The notes beneath the pieces were generated by a model. It ran no database searches and was not told the DNA's origin. It saw only the letters and a list, made by a program, of their open reading frames with translations. Positions 9,076 to 17,968 of a stretch of 64,000 bases of DNA are shown piece by piece (within the stretch, counting starts at the first letter, position 1; each line of letters starts with the position of its first letter). The stretch covers positions 62,001 through 126,000 of the forward strand of contig NZ_BAABEX010000013.1 of the NCBI RefSeq assembly GCF_039540375.1, in the 5' to 3' direction. The stretch comes from Acidovorax_G lacteus. Its GTDB lineage: Bacteria > Pseudomonadota > Gammaproteobacteria > Burkholderiales > Burkholderiaceae_C. The translations under genes and the position numbers were made by a program.

Positions 9076-9804
9076 TCAGTCCTGCTGCTTGGCAAACACA
9101 TAGCCCACGCCGCGCACCGTGAGGATGCGCTTGGGGTTCTTGGGGTCGGCCTCAATGGCCGCGCGGATGCGCCCCATGTGCACATCGATGGACCGGTCGA
9201 AGGCTTCCAGTTCGCGGCCGCGCACGGCCTCCATGATCTGGTCGCGCGTGAGCACGCGGCCTGCGCGCTCGGCCAGGGCCACCAGCAGGTCGAACTGGTA
9301 AGAAGTCAGCTCGGCCGTCTGGCCGGCGACGGTCACGGCGCGTGCGTCGCGGTCGATCTCCAGGCTGCCGAAGCGCATCGTGTGCGCCGCACCGCCGGCC
9401 GCTGCGTCCCCGCGGCGGCGCAGGATGGCGCGGATGCGCGCGAGCAGCTCGCGCGGCTCGAAGGGCTTGGGTAGGTAGTCGTCGGCCCCGATCTCCAGAC
9501 CGATGATGCGGTCCATCGGATCGCCCTTGGCCGTGAGCATGAGCACCGGCACGCGGGCAGCTGCGCCCGGCAATGCGCGGATGCGTCGGCACACTTCCAG
9601 ACCGTCGATGTCGGGCAGCATCAGATCCAGGATCACCAGGTCGGGCTGTGGCGCCCCTTCGGTGCCTTCCAGCAGCCCGAGGCCACTGCGCCCATCGCCG
9701 CGGTGCGCCACCGAGAAGCCCGACTGCCCCAGGTACTCGCCCACCATGTCGGCCAGGCGGGCGTCGTCTTCGATCATCAGCAGGTGGGCGGCGGTGGCGG
9801 GCAT
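9076..9804 (-). CDS. OmpR-family response regulator
   Basis: This two-domain regulator of 242 residues has a receiver domain with acidic pocket IEDD near residue 11, phospho-acceptor Asp60 in VILDLMLPD and the conserved lysine in VLMLTAKGD. A C-terminal winged helix follows, with VALAERAGRVLTRDQIM and GRIRAAIEADPKNPKRILTVRGVGYVF. It is the first gene of the operon with the histidine kinase, both reading leftward. The RstA/OmpR-like architecture suggests transcriptional control; targets cannot be inferred. Confidence 0.94.
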   Translation of the reverse strand: MPATAAHLLMIEDDARLADMVGEYLGQSGFSVAHRGDGRSGLGLLEGTEGAPQPDLVILDLMLPDIDGLEVCRRIRALPGAAARVPVLMLTAKGDPMDRIIGLEIGADDYLPKPFEPRELLARIRAILRRRGDAAAGGAAHTMRFGSLEIDRDARAVTVAGQTAELTSYQFDLLVALAERAGRVLTRDQIMEAVRGRELEAFDRSIDVHMGRIRAAIEADPKNPKRILTVRGVGYVFAKQQD

Positions 9805-9876
9805 GGGCAGATCCTCAACGGACGATCATCGCGTGCCGAGCGTGCGGTCGGATGTCTTGTGCGTAAAGAAAGGTAA

Positions 9877-9888
9877 ACCCGGCCGGGT
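9877..9888 (-). terminator. Possible terminator after the isochorismatase-like gene
   Basis: The self-complementary ACCCGGCCGGGT lies just beyond the leftward isochorismatase-like gene. On the minus strand it is followed by a pyrimidine-rich TTACCTTTCTTT tract. It would separate the ampG transcript from the response-regulator operon. The stem is short and perfect with no loop of its own, so this is only plausible. Confidence 0.35.
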
Positions 9889-9895
9889 GCAACCT

Positions 9896-10447
9896 TCAGG
9901 CCGCGGGTGGCGTGGTCCAGCGCACCGCATCGGCGGGCACTGCGGCAATCGAAACGCCAAAGCTGCGGATGGCGGGCAAGGTGGCGTTTTCGTGCGCGCG
10001 GATCTGCGCGCCGCTGGCGTGCGGCTTGTCGTGTGTGGTGTGCGCATCGGCCACCAGCCGCACGGCAAAGCCGCGCCCGGCGGCGCTGCGCACCGTGGTG
10101 TCCACGCAGAACTCGCTCGCATAGCCGCAGACCACCAGCTCCCGCACGCCGCGCTCGGCCAGGCGTTCGCCGAGGTCGGTGCGCAAAAAGCTGTCGGGGG
10201 TGGTCTTGTGGATCACCGTGTCCTGGGGGGCGGCCTCCAGCCCAGCGGCCAAGGCCCAGCCGGGGCTGTGGCGGGCCAGCGGGCTGCCCGCCTGTTCGTG
10301 GTGCACCCACAGCACGGGCACATGCGCTGCGCGGGCACTGGCGGCCAGGGCGGCAATGCGCGCGAGCACGGCGTCGGCATCGGCCGGGCGGGGGGCAGGG
10401 TCGAACAAAGCCGACTGCACGTCGATCACGACAAGGGCGGTGGTCAT
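9896..10447 (-). CDS. Isochorismatase-like cysteine hydrolase
   Basis: A 183-residue alpha/beta protein of the isochorismatase/nicotinamidase superfamily. The catalytic triad is visible: Asp9 (VVIDVQ), Lys81 (HKTTPDSF) and the nucleophile Cys114 (GYASEFCVDTT) after the typical cis-peptide region. Family members hydrolyse amides or vinyl ethers; the substrate is not readable here. Its start codon overlaps the ampG stop (ATGA at 10444-10447), so it is translated with ampG. Confidence 0.88.
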   Translation of the reverse strand: MTTALVVIDVQSALFDPAPRPADADAVLARIAALAASARAAHVPVLWVHHEQAGSPLARHSPGWALAAGLEAAPQDTVIHKTTPDSFLRTDLGERLAERGVRELVVCGYASEFCVDTTVRSAAGRGFAVRLVADAHTTHDKPHASGAQIRAHENATLPAIRSFGVSIAAVPADAVRWTTPPAA

Positions 10448-11880
10448 GGCTGGGGCGGCTGCGCCGCTTCGGTTGGAGGTGGAGAGGCCGGGTTCACCGG
10501 CGCATAGCGGGCGGCCAGCGCAATCAGCAGCAACACAGGCAGGCCGAGCAGCGCCGTCCCCATGAAGAAAGTGGGGTAGCCGTGCAGGTCGACGAACTGG
10601 CCCGAGAAGCCTGCGAGCCATTTGGGCACAAGCAGCATCATCGAGCTGAACAGCGCGTACTGCGTGGCGGAGTAGCTCACGTTGGTCAGCCCCGACAGGT
10701 AGGCGATGAACGCCGCCGAGGCGATGCCGCCGGACAGGTTGTCGGCCGACACCACGGCGATCAGCGCCGTCACGTCATGCCCATGCCCGGCCAGCCAGGC
10801 AAACAGCAGGTTGCTGCCTGCGCTGAGCACCGCCCCCAGCATGAGGATGCGCAGCACGCCCAGGCGCATGGACAGCACGCCGCCCACGAAGGCGCCTACC
10901 AGCGTCATGATCACGCCGTACACCTTGGTGACGGCGGCCACTTCGTCTTTGGTGAAGCCCATGTCCACATAAAACGGGTTGGCCATGATGCCCATCACGA
11001 TGTCGCTGATGCGGTACACCGCGATCAGCGCCAGGATCAGCACCGCCTGCCAGCGGTAGCGGCGCAGAAAGTCGGCAAAGGGCTCGACCACTGCACCCTG
11101 CAGCCATTCGGCCGGGCCGCGCGCGGGGGGCAGTGGCTGCGGACGCGGCTCGCGTGAGAACAGCACCGTGACCACGCCCACGGCCATGGACGCGGCCATC
11201 ACCAGGTAGGCGGTCTGCCAGGCGGCGTTCTGGTAGGCAGCGCCCGCGGCGGCGGCGCTGCCTGCAGCGGCCGCCAGCGCTGGCGCTTCGGCGCGCGCGG
11301 CAATCCAGAGCACGCCCGCGCCGGCCCAGATCATCGCCAGCCGGTAGCCCGTCTGGTACGACGCGGCCAGTGCGGCCTGCTTGTCGGCCTCGGCCGATTC
11401 GATGCGGAAGGCATCCAGCGCGATGTCCTGCGTGGCCGAACCAAAGGCCACGGCCAGCGCGCACCAGACGATGGGGCCCAGGGTATTGCGCGGATCGGCC
11501 AGTGCCATGCCCACCAGGCCCGCCACGATCACCGCCTGCGACAGCAGCAACCAGCTGCGCCGCCGCCCGAGCCAGGGCGTGAGGCCGGGCAGGGGCATGC
11601 GGTCCACGAGCGGCGCCCACACCCATTTGAAGCCATAGGCCAGGCCCACCCAGCTCAAATAGCCGATGGTGCTGCGGTCAATGCCCGCCTCGCGCAGCCG
11701 GAACGACAGCGTGCCCAGTACGAGCAGCAGCGGCAGCCCCGCCGCGAAGCCCAGGGTGAGCATGCGCAGGCTGGCGGGCTCCAGGTACACGGCCAGCGCG
11801 GCACGCCAAGAGCGGCGGGGGGGAGGGGGGGCGGAGCCCGCAGGCGCAGAGGCGGAAGAAGATGGCATGGCGTCGGACAT
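10444..11880 (-). CDS. ampG: AmpG-family muropeptide MFS permease
   Basis: A 12-segment major-facilitator permease of 478 residues that would import anhydromuropeptides (GlcNAc-anhMurNAc-peptides) from periplasm to cytosol for cell-wall recycling and beta-lactamase signalling. AmpG-type motifs include LRMLTLGFAAGLPLLLV near the N-terminus, WVGLAYGFKWVWAPLVDR and the ATQDIALDAFRIE segment. The start at 11880 gives a Ser/Ala/Pro-rich N-tail of about 28 residues before TM1. It is divergent from the M48 protease gene across only 33 bases and coupled to an isochorismatase-like gene. Confidence 0.9.
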   Translation of the reverse strand: MSDAMPSSSASAPAGSAPPPPRRSWRAALAVYLEPASLRMLTLGFAAGLPLLLVLGTLSFRLREAGIDRSTIGYLSWVGLAYGFKWVWAPLVDRMPLPGLTPWLGRRRSWLLLSQAVIVAGLVGMALADPRNTLGPIVWCALAVAFGSATQDIALDAFRIESAEADKQAALAASYQTGYRLAMIWAGAGVLWIAARAEAPALAAAAGSAAAAGAAYQNAAWQTAYLVMAASMAVGVVTVLFSREPRPQPLPPARGPAEWLQGAVVEPFADFLRRYRWQAVLILALIAVYRISDIVMGIMANPFYVDMGFTKDEVAAVTKVYGVIMTLVGAFVGGVLSMRLGVLRILMLGAVLSAGSNLLFAWLAGHGHDVTALIAVVSADNLSGGIASAAFIAYLSGLTNVSYSATQYALFSSMMLLVPKWLAGFSGQFVDLHGYPTFFMGTALLGLPVLLLIALAARYAPVNPASPPPTEAAQPPQP

Positions 11881-11913
11881 GGGGCCCCTGGGGTTTTTGT
11901 CTATTATTCCTGC

Positions 11914-12765
11914 ATGTGCCGCCTCTGCTTTGCCCCGCAGCCCGCCGCTGCATCGCCCTGGAACGCCCGCCGCGCCTTTGTGCTGGCTGCCGGTGCGGCG
12001 GTGGCTGGGCCCGCGCTGGCGCAGGTGGATGTGGGCAACGCCTCGGGCATGCGCCGCCTGGTGCCGGCCGAGTCGCTCGAAAACTCGGCCCAGCAGCAGT
12101 ACCACCAGATGCTGCAGCAGGCGCGGGCCAAGCGTGCGCTTGCGCCCGAGGGGCATCCGCAGCTTGAACGCCTGCACGCGATTGCGCGCAAGCTGATCCC
12201 GTTTGCGGCGCGCTGGAACGAGCGCGCTCGGGGCTGGCGCTGGGAGGTCAACCTGATCGCCAGCCGCCAGATCAACGCCTTTTGCATGCCCGGCGGCAAG
12301 ATCGCTTTCTACACGGGCATTCTGGACCAGCTCAAGCTCAGCGACGACGAGACCGCGATGATCATGGGCCACGAAATGGCCCATGCGCTGCGCGAGCATG
12401 CGCGCGCGCGCATCGCCAAGACGCAGGCCACCGGGCTGGGGCTTTCGATCGGTGCGCAACTGCTGGGCCTGGGCGACCTGGGCCATGCGGCGGCCAATCT
12501 GGGCACGCAGTTGCTGAGCCTGAAGTTCAGCCGCTCCGACGAGACCGAGGCCGATTTGGTGGGCCTGGAGCTGGCGGCGCGCGGTGCCTACGACCCGCAG
12601 GCCAGCGTGAGCCTGTGGCGCAAGATGGGCGAGGCCACGGGCGGCAAGGAGGGCAGCCTGGCCTTTCTGTCCACCCACCCGAGCGGGCCCGACCGCATCC
12701 GCGAGCTGCAGGAGAACGTGCCCAAGGTGCAGGGCCTGTACGACGCGGCGCGCCGCGCCGGGTGA
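11914..12765 (+). CDS. M48-family zinc metalloprotease, exported
   Basis: A 283-residue peptidase resembling the LoiP/YcaL and BepA class of periplasmic M48 proteases. An Arg-Arg-containing export signal (NARRAFVLAAGAAVAGPALAQ, about 18-37) suggests Tat or Sec export. The zinc motif HEMAH lies at 153-157 with the third ligand Glu in DETEAD near 212. No TPR domain follows, unlike BepA. It probably degrades misfolded envelope proteins. The 3' end is included in the tandem duplication that fills the next 300 bases. Confidence 0.9.
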   Translation: MCRLCFAPQPAAASPWNARRAFVLAAGAAVAGPALAQVDVGNASGMRRLVPAESLENSAQQQYHQMLQQARAKRALAPEGHPQLERLHAIARKLIPFAARWNERARGWRWEVNLIASRQINAFCMPGGKIAFYTGILDQLKLSDDETAMIMGHEMAHALREHARARIAKTQATGLGLSIGAQLLGLGDLGHAAANLGTQLLSLKFSRSDETEADLVGLELAARGAYDPQASVSLWRKMGEATGGKEGSLAFLSTHPSGPDRIRELQENVPKVQGLYDAARRAG

Positions 12766-13086
12766 GTGCGGGCGTGCTTCAGTGCCAAATCGGGCGCTGA
12801 AGCAGAAAAGTCAAGCACGACCAGCTATTAAATTTATAGCGATTCTTGGAGGGCGACACGGGCTGACAGCGCGCCACGCCGCGCAGGCGGCGCTCAGGTG
12901 CCCTGCACGTAGCGATGCGGCGCACCACGCCGGGTGAGTGTGGGCGTGCTTCAGTGCCAAATCGGGCGCTGAACCAGCAAAGTCAAGCACAACCAGCTAT
13001 CAAATACATAGCGGCCGTCAGGGTGGGCGACACGGGCTGACGGCGCGCCACGCCGCGTAGGCAGCGCTCAGGTGCCCTGCACGTAG
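12741..13086. repeat. Tandem direct repeat (about 172-174 bp x 2) of convergent gene ends
   Basis: Copy 1 spans about 12741-12912 and copy 2 about 12913-13086; by hand alignment they agree at roughly nine in ten positions, with one 2-base length difference. Each copy contains the last eight codons of the M48 protease gene, the intergenic spacer, and the last codons (YVQGT and stop) of the leftward MBL-hydrolase gene. The gene-proximal ends are the functional ones; the inner ends are relics. The roughly 300-base gap between the genes holds nothing else. Each copy also carries a degenerate half of the dispersed hairpin element (12811-12840 and 12983-13012). Confidence 0.85.
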
Positions 13087-13706
13087 GGGTTGAGCCGCCG
13101 CTCGCGGCCGAAGGTGCTCTCGGGCCCGTGGCCGGGGATGAACACCGTCTGGTCGCCCATGGGCCACAGCCGCTGGGTGATGCTGTCGATGAGTTGCTGG
13201 TGGTTGCCCTGCGGAAAATCGGTGCGCCCGATGCTGCCGGCAAACAGCACATCGCCCACAAAGGCGCGGTCGATCTGCGGCGCATGGAACACCACGTGGC
13301 CGGGTGTGTGGCCCGGGCAGTGGCGCACGTGCAGCGTCTCGTGCCCGATCTGCACCGTGTCGCCGTCCTGCAGCCAGCGCGTGGGCGTGAAGTGCTGCGC
13401 GGGCGGAAATCCGAACATCGCACTTTGCTGGGGCAGCGCGTCGATCCAGAACTGGTCGCCCGGGTGCGGGCCCACGATAGGCAGCCCCAGGCGCTGGGCC
13501 AGCTCGCCCGTGCCGCCCGCGTGGTCGATGTGCGCGTGCGTGAGCCAGATCTGCGCCAGCGTGAGGCCGCGCGCCTGCACTTCGGCCAGCAGCGTGTCCA
13601 GATCGCCGCCCGGGTCGATCAGCGCGGCCTGCTGTGTGGCGTCGCACCACAGCAGCGAGCAGTTCTGGGCAAAGGCGGTGACGGGGATGGTGTGGTAGTG
13701 CAGCAT
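13068..13706 (-). CDS. Metallo-beta-lactamase-fold hydrolase (YcbL/GloB-like)
   Basis: A 212-residue binuclear metal hydrolase. The metal-binding THAHIDH motif sits at 56-62, with further ligands in HCPGHTPGH, GDVLFAGSIGRTD and FIPGHG. The short length and lack of a C-terminal glutathione-binding domain fit YcbL (type II glyoxalase-like) better than GloB. It probably hydrolyses a glutathione thioester or related compound in the cytosol. Its last codons are duplicated in the neighbouring tandem repeat. It reads leftward, downstream of the PulE-like ATPase gene by 42 bases. Confidence 0.86.
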   Translation of the reverse strand: MLHYHTIPVTAFAQNCSLLWCDATQQAALIDPGGDLDTLLAEVQARGLTLAQIWLTHAHIDHAGGTGELAQRLGLPIVGPHPGDQFWIDALPQQSAMFGFPPAQHFTPTRWLQDGDTVQIGHETLHVRHCPGHTPGHVVFHAPQIDRAFVGDVLFAGSIGRTDFPQGNHQQLIDSITQRLWPMGDQTVFIPGHGPESTFGRERRLNPYVQGT

Positions 13707-13748
13707 GTGGGGGGATGGGGCAGTGGCGCAGGCGCGGCCTGCGCCGGG

Positions 13749-15653
13749 TCAGAGGTTGGTGGCAGCCAGCACTTCGGGCAGGTCGGTCAGGCCTTGCAGC
13801 ACCTTTTCGATGCCGTCTTGCCGCAGCGTGAGCATGCCCTGCGCCAAGGCCGACTGCCGGATCTCGGCCGCCGGTGCGCGGTGGCGGATCTGGTGGCGGA
13901 TCGCATCGTCGCTGACCATCAGCTCGTGGATGCCGAGCCGGCCGCGGTAGCCGTGGCCCTCGCACTGCGTGCAGCCCACGGCACGCCACAGGCGCGGGCG
14001 GCCATCCGTGCCACCGTGGCGACGGCGCCATGCGGTCACCAGGGCGCTGCGCGCCTCGGGCGTGTTGCTGCCGCCGCTGCCCAGGTATTGGGATGCGAGC
14101 GAGGCCAGCGCCTCGTCGCTCGCGGGCTCGGGCCGCGCGCAGTGCGTGCACAGGCGGCGCACTAGGCGCTGCGCCAGGATGCCCAGCAGCGAATCCGAAA
14201 AATTGAACGGGTCCAGACCGATTTCGAGCAGCCGCGCGATGCTTTCGGGGGCCGAATTGGTGTGCAGGGTGGACAGCACCAGGTGCCCGGTGAGCGAGGC
14301 CTCGACGGCGATGCGCGCGGTCTCCTCGTCGCGCATCTCGCCGATCATGATCACGTCCGGGTCGGCGCGCAAAAACGTGCGCATGGCGGCGGCAAAGGTC
14401 CAGCCGATGCGCGCGTTGACCTGCACCTGCCGCAGTCCGCTTTGCGTGATCTCGATCGGGTCTTCGGCCGTCCAGATCTTGCGGCCCGCGGTGTTGATGT
14501 CGCGCACCACCGAGTGCAGCGTGGTCGTTTTGCCGCAGCCCGTGGGGCCGCACACCAGCACCAGGCCGTAGCTCTTTTGCACCAGCGTGCGGATGGCCGC
14601 CAGGTTCGCCGGGCTCAGTCCGATCTGCTCCAGCGGCAGCGGCTTGGCACCCGCCAGCAGGCGCAGCACCACGTCTTCGAGCCCGTGCGAGGTCGGCACG
14701 GTGACCACGCGCAGTTCCACCGGTGGGCCGCCGAAGCGCGCGAAGTCGATCTTGCCGTCCTGCGGCTTGCGGTGCTCGGAGATGTCCATGCCCGCCATGA
14801 TCTTGATGCGCGCCACCATCGCGAAACGGTAGCGTGCAGGCAGCTCCAGGTAGGGCGTGAGCGTGCCGTCGATGCGCAGGCGGATGCGCACGCTCTGCGG
14901 CGCGGGCTCGGTCTCGATGTGGATGTCCGAGGCGCGGTGGCGGATCGCCTCGTCGATCATGGTGTTGATGAGCCGCACCAGCGTGTTGTCGGACTCGCTC
15001 ACCACGTCGGCCTGCTCGCTCTCGCCGTCGCCTTCGGCCGTGACCAGGTGCGTGGCCAGCTCCTGCGCCGATGCGCGTTCGGCCACCGCCGAGGCCGGGC
15101 CTGCGGGGTGCACGCGGTAGGCCTGGTGGATGGCCGGCATCAGCGTGCCCGGCGCGGCCTGCAGCGGCACCAGCCGCCGCTGCGTGAGAAAGCGCAGTTC
15201 ATCGAGCAGCGTGCGGTCGTACGGATCGGCCATGAGCAGCACCAGCGCATCGTCGCGCAGCATCAGCGGCAGCACCGATTCGCGCTCGGCCAGGTGGCGC
15301 GGCACCAGCGACAGGGCCTGGGGCTCGGGGCTCAGGTGACCGGGGTGCACGGTGAAGTCGCCCAGCCAGGCGGCAATCGCCAGCCGCAGCTGCTCGGCCG
15401 ACAGGCCGGTGCGCTCGCGCAGGATCTGGCCAATCAACCGGTGCTGGCCCTGCGCGCGCTCCTGCTGCTGTTGCTGCAGGCCGTACGACAGGTCCTCCTC
15501 GCGCACGAGGCCCGCCTGCACCAGCGCCTGCCCCAGGTGCGGCGCGCGGCCCACCACCGGGTGGGGTGTGGTCACCAGCTGCCACAAGGCGTCGGTGCTG
15601 GCCGGCTGCACGCTGGCGGGCGCGGTCTTCAAGGGGGTGGCGGTGTCGGTCAT
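13749..15653 (-). CDS. GspE/PilB-type secretion ATPase, orphan
   Basis: A 634-residue hexameric ATPase of the type II secretion/type IV pilus superfamily. Residues about 30-180 form an MshEN-type N-domain (RAPHLGQALVQAGLV, LIGQILRERTGLS). The motor domain has Walker A GPTGCGKTTT near 369-378, the Asp/Walker B region RADPDVIMIGEMRDEETA and His box SLTGHLVLSTLHTNSA. A C-terminal zinc tetracysteine pairs CTHC with CTQC. It would power pseudopilin or pilin assembly at the inner membrane. No other secretion or pilus gene is adjacent; neighbours are xthA and an MBL hydrolase. Confidence 0.9.
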   Translation of the reverse strand: MTDTATPLKTAPASVQPASTDALWQLVTTPHPVVGRAPHLGQALVQAGLVREEDLSYGLQQQQQERAQGQHRLIGQILRERTGLSAEQLRLAIAAWLGDFTVHPGHLSPEPQALSLVPRHLAERESVLPLMLRDDALVLLMADPYDRTLLDELRFLTQRRLVPLQAAPGTLMPAIHQAYRVHPAGPASAVAERASAQELATHLVTAEGDGESEQADVVSESDNTLVRLINTMIDEAIRHRASDIHIETEPAPQSVRIRLRIDGTLTPYLELPARYRFAMVARIKIMAGMDISEHRKPQDGKIDFARFGGPPVELRVVTVPTSHGLEDVVLRLLAGAKPLPLEQIGLSPANLAAIRTLVQKSYGLVLVCGPTGCGKTTTLHSVVRDINTAGRKIWTAEDPIEITQSGLRQVQVNARIGWTFAAAMRTFLRADPDVIMIGEMRDEETARIAVEASLTGHLVLSTLHTNSAPESIARLLEIGLDPFNFSDSLLGILAQRLVRRLCTHCARPEPASDEALASLASQYLGSGGSNTPEARSALVTAWRRRHGGTDGRPRLWRAVGCTQCEGHGYRGRLGIHELMVSDDAIRHQIRHRAPAAEIRQSALAQGMLTLRQDGIEKVLQGLTDLPEVLAATNL

Positions 15654-15724
15654 GGCGGGCTGGCGTGGCGGCGTGCGGGCAGACCCCGGTCAGGCGCGGT
15701 CAGCGGCCGCGGCCCCGGGCGGTG

Positions 15725-16540
15725 TCAGAGCCGGAATTCGTAGTCGATGGTGATCGGCGCGTGGTCCGAGAACTTCTCGTCCTTGTAGATCGCCTCCTGC
15801 CGCGCCAGTGCGGCCAGCGCGGGCGTGGCCAAGTGGTAGTCGAGCCGCCAGCCCACGTTCTTGGCATAGGCCTGGCCGCGGTTGCTCCACCAGGTGTAGG
15901 CGGTGTCGGTGGCGGTGGGCTGCAACTGGCGGTAAACGTCCACCAGGCCGCCGTCCGCATCTTCTGTGTGCAACAACTTTGTCATCCAGGCGCGCTCTTC
16001 GGGCAGAAAACCGCTGTTCTTCTGGTTGCTGCGCCAGTTCTTCAGGTCGATCTGCTGGTGCGCTATGTTCAGGTCGCCGCACAGGATGAACTCGCGCGAG
16101 GCCTTCAGCGCCATCAGGTGCGGGTGAAAGCGCTCCAGGAAGCGGAACTTGGCCTGCTGGCGCTCTTCGCCCGACGAGCCACTCGGAAAGTACGCGCTGA
16201 TGATGGACAGGCGGCGTGCCGGGGTGTCAAAGCGCAGCTCCACATAGCGGCCCTCGGCGTCGAACTCCTCGCAGCCGAAGCCCGCCAGCACGTCGCTGGG
16301 CTCGTGGCGCGTGTACACGCCCACGCCCGAGTAGCCCTTCTTCTGCGCGAGGTGGAAATGCCCGCGCATCTCGTCCAACTGCTCGAAGCGCCCGGCCAGG
16401 TCGGCCGCCTGGGCCTTGACCTCCTGCACGCAAATACAATCCGGCCGCGTGGTGGCGATCCAGCGCTCGACGCCCTTGGTACTGGCCGAGCGGATGCCAT
16501 TGAGATTGAGGCTGGTTAACTTGAACAAGGAAGAACCCAT
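15725..16540 (-). CDS. xthA: Exodeoxyribonuclease III
   Basis: An AP endonuclease/3'-5' exonuclease of the EEP fold that acts in base excision repair. Conserved pieces in order: LTSLNLNGIRSA, the metal-binding Glu in CVQEVKAQ, CGDLNIAH, the DYHLAT segment and the catalytic SDHAPI near the C-terminus. From ATG at 16540 the protein has 271 residues (MGSSLFKL); a TTG at 16528 would give 267. No clear Shine-Dalgarno separates them. The ATG shares the tetramer CATG with the start codon of divergent pyrE. Confidence 0.92.
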   Translation of the reverse strand: MGSSLFKLTSLNLNGIRSASTKGVERWIATTRPDCICVQEVKAQAADLAGRFEQLDEMRGHFHLAQKKGYSGVGVYTRHEPSDVLAGFGCEEFDAEGRYVELRFDTPARRLSIISAYFPSGSSGEERQQAKFRFLERFHPHLMALKASREFILCGDLNIAHQQIDLKNWRSNQKNSGFLPEERAWMTKLLHTEDADGGLVDVYRQLQPTATDTAYTWWSNRGQAYAKNVGWRLDYHLATPALAALARQEAIYKDEKFSDHAPITIDYEFRL

Positions 16541-17237
16541 GGTGGATGCAGGCACGCCCAACCTGGCGCAGGGCCAGCTGGCGCAGGATTTCGTACGGTT
16601 TGCCGTGGAAGCGGGGGTGCTCCGGTTTGGAGAGTTCAAGACCAAGGCAGGACGCCTGAGCCCGTATTTCTTCAACGCAGGCCTGTTCGATGACGGCCGC
16701 AAGCTCGGCCTGCTCGCAGAATTCTATGCAAAAGCCCTGCTGGAAAGCGGCATCGAGTTCGACATGGTGTTCGGCCCGGCCTACAAGGGCATTCCGCTGG
16801 CCGCTACGGTGGCGGTGGAACTGGCCCGGCGCGGCCGCAACGTGCCTTTTGCCTACAACCGCAAGGAGGCCAAAGACCATGGCGAGGGCGGCACGCTGGT
16901 GGGCGCGCCGCTGGCCGGGCGCGTATTGATCATCGACGACGTGATGTCGGCTGGCACGGCGGCCCGTGAGTCGATTGCGCTGATCCGCGCGGCCGGTGCC
17001 ACGCCGCACGCCGTCGCAATTGCACTGGACCGCCAGGAAAAAGCCACTGAAAATGGCCAAGACGTCGAGCACAGTGCAGTGCAGTATGTGCGCCATCAGC
17101 TGGGCCTGCAGGTGTGCGCCATTGCCCGCCTGGCAGACTTATTGCTGTACCTCGAAGGCAAGGGCGAGCCCGAGATGGCCGCTCACCACCAACGGGTGCT
17201 GGCCTATCGCCAGCGTTACGGAGTCAACGAAAGGTAA
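16539..17237 (+). CDS. pyrE: Orotate phosphoribosyltransferase
   Basis: This enzyme converts orotate plus PRPP to orotidine 5'-monophosphate in pyrimidine synthesis. The 232-residue protein shows FGEFKTKAGRLSPYFFNAGLF (orotate/loop region), FGPAYKGIPLA and the PRPP-binding VLIIDDVMSAGTA. AAGGAAG upstream of the ATG at 16539 supports the start. The start region lies inside the leader of the divergent xthA gene, so the promoters of both genes must lie within each other's coding sequence or 5' region. Confidence 0.95.
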   Translation: MVDAGTPNLAQGQLAQDFVRFAVEAGVLRFGEFKTKAGRLSPYFFNAGLFDDGRKLGLLAEFYAKALLESGIEFDMVFGPAYKGIPLAATVAVELARRGRNVPFAYNRKEAKDHGEGGTLVGAPLAGRVLIIDDVMSAGTAARESIALIRAAGATPHAVAIALDRQEKATENGQDVEHSAVQYVRHQLGLQVCAIARLADLLLYLEGKGEPEMAAHHQRVLAYRQRYGVNER

Positions 17238-17242
17238 GCGGA

Positions 17243-17926
17243 TTGGGCACCTCGGCGCGGATCATCGGAGCGGCAGTGTGGGCCACCCTGGTGGTCGCCG
17301 AGGTATGGGCCCAGCCCAGTTCGTCTGGGATCTTCACCTGCGTGGACCGCAATGGCCGTCGCATCACGGCCGACCGGCCCATTCCCGAATGTGCTGACCG
17401 TGAACAGAAAGAACTCAGCCCCTCGGGCACCGTGCGCCGCCAGATCGGCCCCACGCTGACCGAGGTGGAGCGGGCCGAGCTGGAGCAGCAGCGACGGCGA
17501 GAGGCCGAAGAGCGCAACCGCCAGCTTGAAGAACGCCGGCGCGAGCGTGCCCTGCTGGCGCGGTATCCGGACAAGGCCGCCCACGACGCCGAGCGCGCCG
17601 CGGCGCTGTCGCAGATCGACGACCTCATGACGATTGCGCACAAGCGCATCGGAGAGCTGCAGGCCATCCGCAAGGGCTACGACACCGAGATGGAGTTCTA
17701 CAAGAAGGACCCCACCAAGGCCCCGGTCGTGTTGCGCCGTCGCATCGCGGAAAACGAAGAAGACATTGCCGAGCGTCAGCGCTATCTGGTGACCCAGGAG
17801 CAGGAAAAGCGCCGCGTGCACCAGCGTTTCGATGCCGAACTGGCCACGCTGCAGCGCTTGTGGGAGGCGCAGCGCATGGTGCCCGTACTGCCGCTGGGCG
17901 CCCCCCCTGCCAGCGGCGCGCGCTAG
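17243..17926 (+). CDS. Secreted DUF4124 coiled-coil protein
   Basis: A 227-residue exported protein. A signal peptide (about residues 1-26, ending near VWAQ) is followed by a DUF4124-type module, IFTCVDRNGRRITADRPIPEC, with two cysteines likely to form a disulfide. A long charged coiled coil (about 70-200, rich in Glu, Arg and Gln) follows. DUF4124 proteins are periplasmic and of unknown function. The TTG start at 17243, 6 bases after the pyrE stop, is preferred because the next in-frame start would cut the signal peptide. Confidence 0.82.
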   Translation: MGTSARIIGAAVWATLVVAEVWAQPSSSGIFTCVDRNGRRITADRPIPECADREQKELSPSGTVRRQIGPTLTEVERAELEQQRRREAEERNRQLEERRRERALLARYPDKAAHDAERAAALSQIDDLMTIAHKRIGELQAIRKGYDTEMEFYKKDPTKAPVVLRRRIAENEEDIAERQRYLVTQEQEKRRVHQRFDAELATLQRLWEAQRMVPVLPLGAPPASGAR

Positions 17927-17968
17927 GGCCTGCGGCACCCCCACCCCGCCGGGTGGAGGCGACAGCAC

